64,000 nt of DNA from the NCBI GenBank assembly GCA_964404215.1, contig CAYOJF010000003.1:25682-89681 (forward strand), written 5' to 3'. The translations under genes and the position numbers were made by a program. This DNA is from Aureispira sp964404215 (GTDB lineage: Bacteria; Bacteroidota; Bacteroidia; Chitinophagales; Saprospiraceae). The stretch's first letter is position 1; each line of letters starts with the position of its first letter. The notes beneath the pieces were generated by a model. It saw nothing but the letters and a program-made list of their open reading frames with translations. It ran no database searches and had not been told where the DNA came from. Below, piece by piece: positions 63,655 through 64,000 of the stretch.

Positions 63655-63724
63655 TAAAAAGAAGGAAACACATTCTACGCCTATTACACTTTATACAAAA
63701 ATGGTAATCAAAGTCATTGTTCTG

Positions 63725-63799
63725 CTTGGAGTGTTACCATAACCATATTACACCATTGCTACCAAGGCAGCAAGTAGGATTCGAACCTACAACGCCAAG
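63725..63799 (-). tRNA. Second permuted tRNA-like locus, identity unclear
   Basis: Same order as its neighbour: 3' half (63799 down to 63767), short spacer, 5' half (63762 down to 63725). Acceptor GTAGCAA pairs with TTGCTGC (one U-G), D stem GTGT/ACAC, anticodon stem CCAAG/CTTGG, T arm GTAGG-TTCGAAT-CCTAC, variable loop CGTT. The D loop carries a tandem TATGGT duplication; without it the loop is normal. D arm and 4-base variable loop look like tRNA-Gln. No acceptable loop follows CCAAG directly, but CTTTGAT, a Gln(UUG)-type loop, lies 11 bases further (63713-63707). It may be a decayed gene or need extra processing. Confidence 0.65.
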
Positions 63800-63909
63800 T
63801 ACCTAAAAGAAGAAGGAAACAACTTATAGTCCATCTGATTTAAGTGTTAGTTATTAGACATTAAGTAATGATTCAAAATAAATAATATGTTATATTTACT
63901 TCCAAAAAG
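63800..63909. other. Leader of the tRNA loci and upstream region of the transposase
   Basis: On the minus strand this holds TGTTTCCTTCTTCTTTTAG (63821-63803), which recurs in shortened form before the Gly 3' half (63670-63654). The rest is AT-rich. The promoter of the tRNA loci and the left end of the IS630-type element should lie here, but I cannot fix either. Confidence 0.4.
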
Positions 63910-64000
63910 ATGGGAAGAAAAGCTAAAAAAATTGACTTAACGGAGGAAGAGAGAGTGGAATTAACGAAAGGTTATAAAAGCTCAAACTCTGCTGCCTATT
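63910..64000 (+). mobile_element. IS630-type transposase, N-terminus only
   Basis: The frame opens at ATG 63910 and runs off the window after 30 codons. MGRKAKKIDLTEEERVEL followed by TKGYKSSNSAAY matches the start of IS630/Tc1-type transposases of Bacteroidota (helix-turn-helix domain). IS630 elements insert at TA, which fits the TA ends of two MITE-like elements in this window. Confidence 0.68.

Noticed and set aside
63655..63724. Group I intron or self-cleaving ribozyme between the tRNA halves
   Set aside because: The gap is about 70 bases, too short for a group I core, and I see no hammerhead core (CTGATGA with GAAA).
63576..63799. Two ordinary tRNAs, or one split tRNA with an intron between the loci
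   Set aside because: Acceptor and anticodon stems pair only within each locus in permuted order; pairing 5' half of one with 3' half of the other fails in both stems.

Overview
This window looks like a chromosome segment of a marine Bacteroidota, most likely a Saprospirales/Aureispira-type organism. The base composition is AT-rich and -7 promoter boxes of the Bacteroidota type (TAnnTTTG) are visible. Six secreted proteins end in a type IX secretion (T9SS) sorting domain with a PNP motif. Several families largely restricted to Bacteroidota are present (DUF2480, DUF2851, DUF3109, DUF6495-like). The genus is an inference; there is no rRNA in the window to prove it.

Layout. 1-2510: the C-terminally cut TPR-CHAT protein. 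2.9-6.6 kb: a TK1-like thymidine kinase, a YceI lipoprotein, a DUF2461 protein, greA and a HIT protein. 6.8-22 kb: LamG, beta-propeller and beta-helix T9SS cargo, an M61 peptidase, a Tat-exported GH1 beta-glucosidase and truA, separated by several miniature inverted-repeat elements. 22.7-29.5 kb: a YfhO-type membrane protein, two methyltransferases and a glycosyltransferase, probably envelope glycan work. 30-37 kb: a TMTC-like membrane TPR protein, small exported proteins, an SDR oxidoreductase and a beta-barrel protein. 37-49 kb: a SurA/PpiC foldase, purA, a CxxCH/Ig-like T9SS protein, a DHH phosphoesterase, a SpoIIE-type phosphatase, a lytic transglycosylase and OxyR. 49-58.5 kb: unknown proteins including three tandem coiled-coil paralogues, a Calx-beta/FG-GAP T9SS protein and lysA. 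58.6-64 kb: a second, complete TPR-CHAT protein, rtcB, two permuted tRNA loci, and the start of an IS630-type transposase.

The most unusual part is 63.4-63.85 kb. On the minus strand, just upstream of rtcB, are two tRNA loci in which the 3' half (anticodon-stem 3' strand, variable loop, T arm, acceptor 3' strand) comes before the 5' half (acceptor 5' strand, D arm, anticodon-stem 5' strand). When rearranged, one gives a fully canonical 73-nt tRNA-Gly(UCC). The second has its own matching acceptor and anticodon stems but no clear anticodon. Both share a pyrimidine-rich leader motif before the 3' half. RtcB is the GTP-dependent RNA ligase that joins tRNA exons in archaea and animals, so a permuted-tRNA plus RtcB circularisation system in a bacterium is a credible hypothesis. 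I know permuted tRNA genes from red and green algae and from the archaeon Thermofilum, and know of no established bacterial case.

A second theme is a set of short non-coding inverted-repeat elements: 2912-3187 and 12803-12992 (one family), 8536-8710 with 8716-8785 (three ATAAG copies flanking them), 21759-21916 and 52637-52799. Some have TA at their ends, as expected of IS630/Tc1-type mobilisation.
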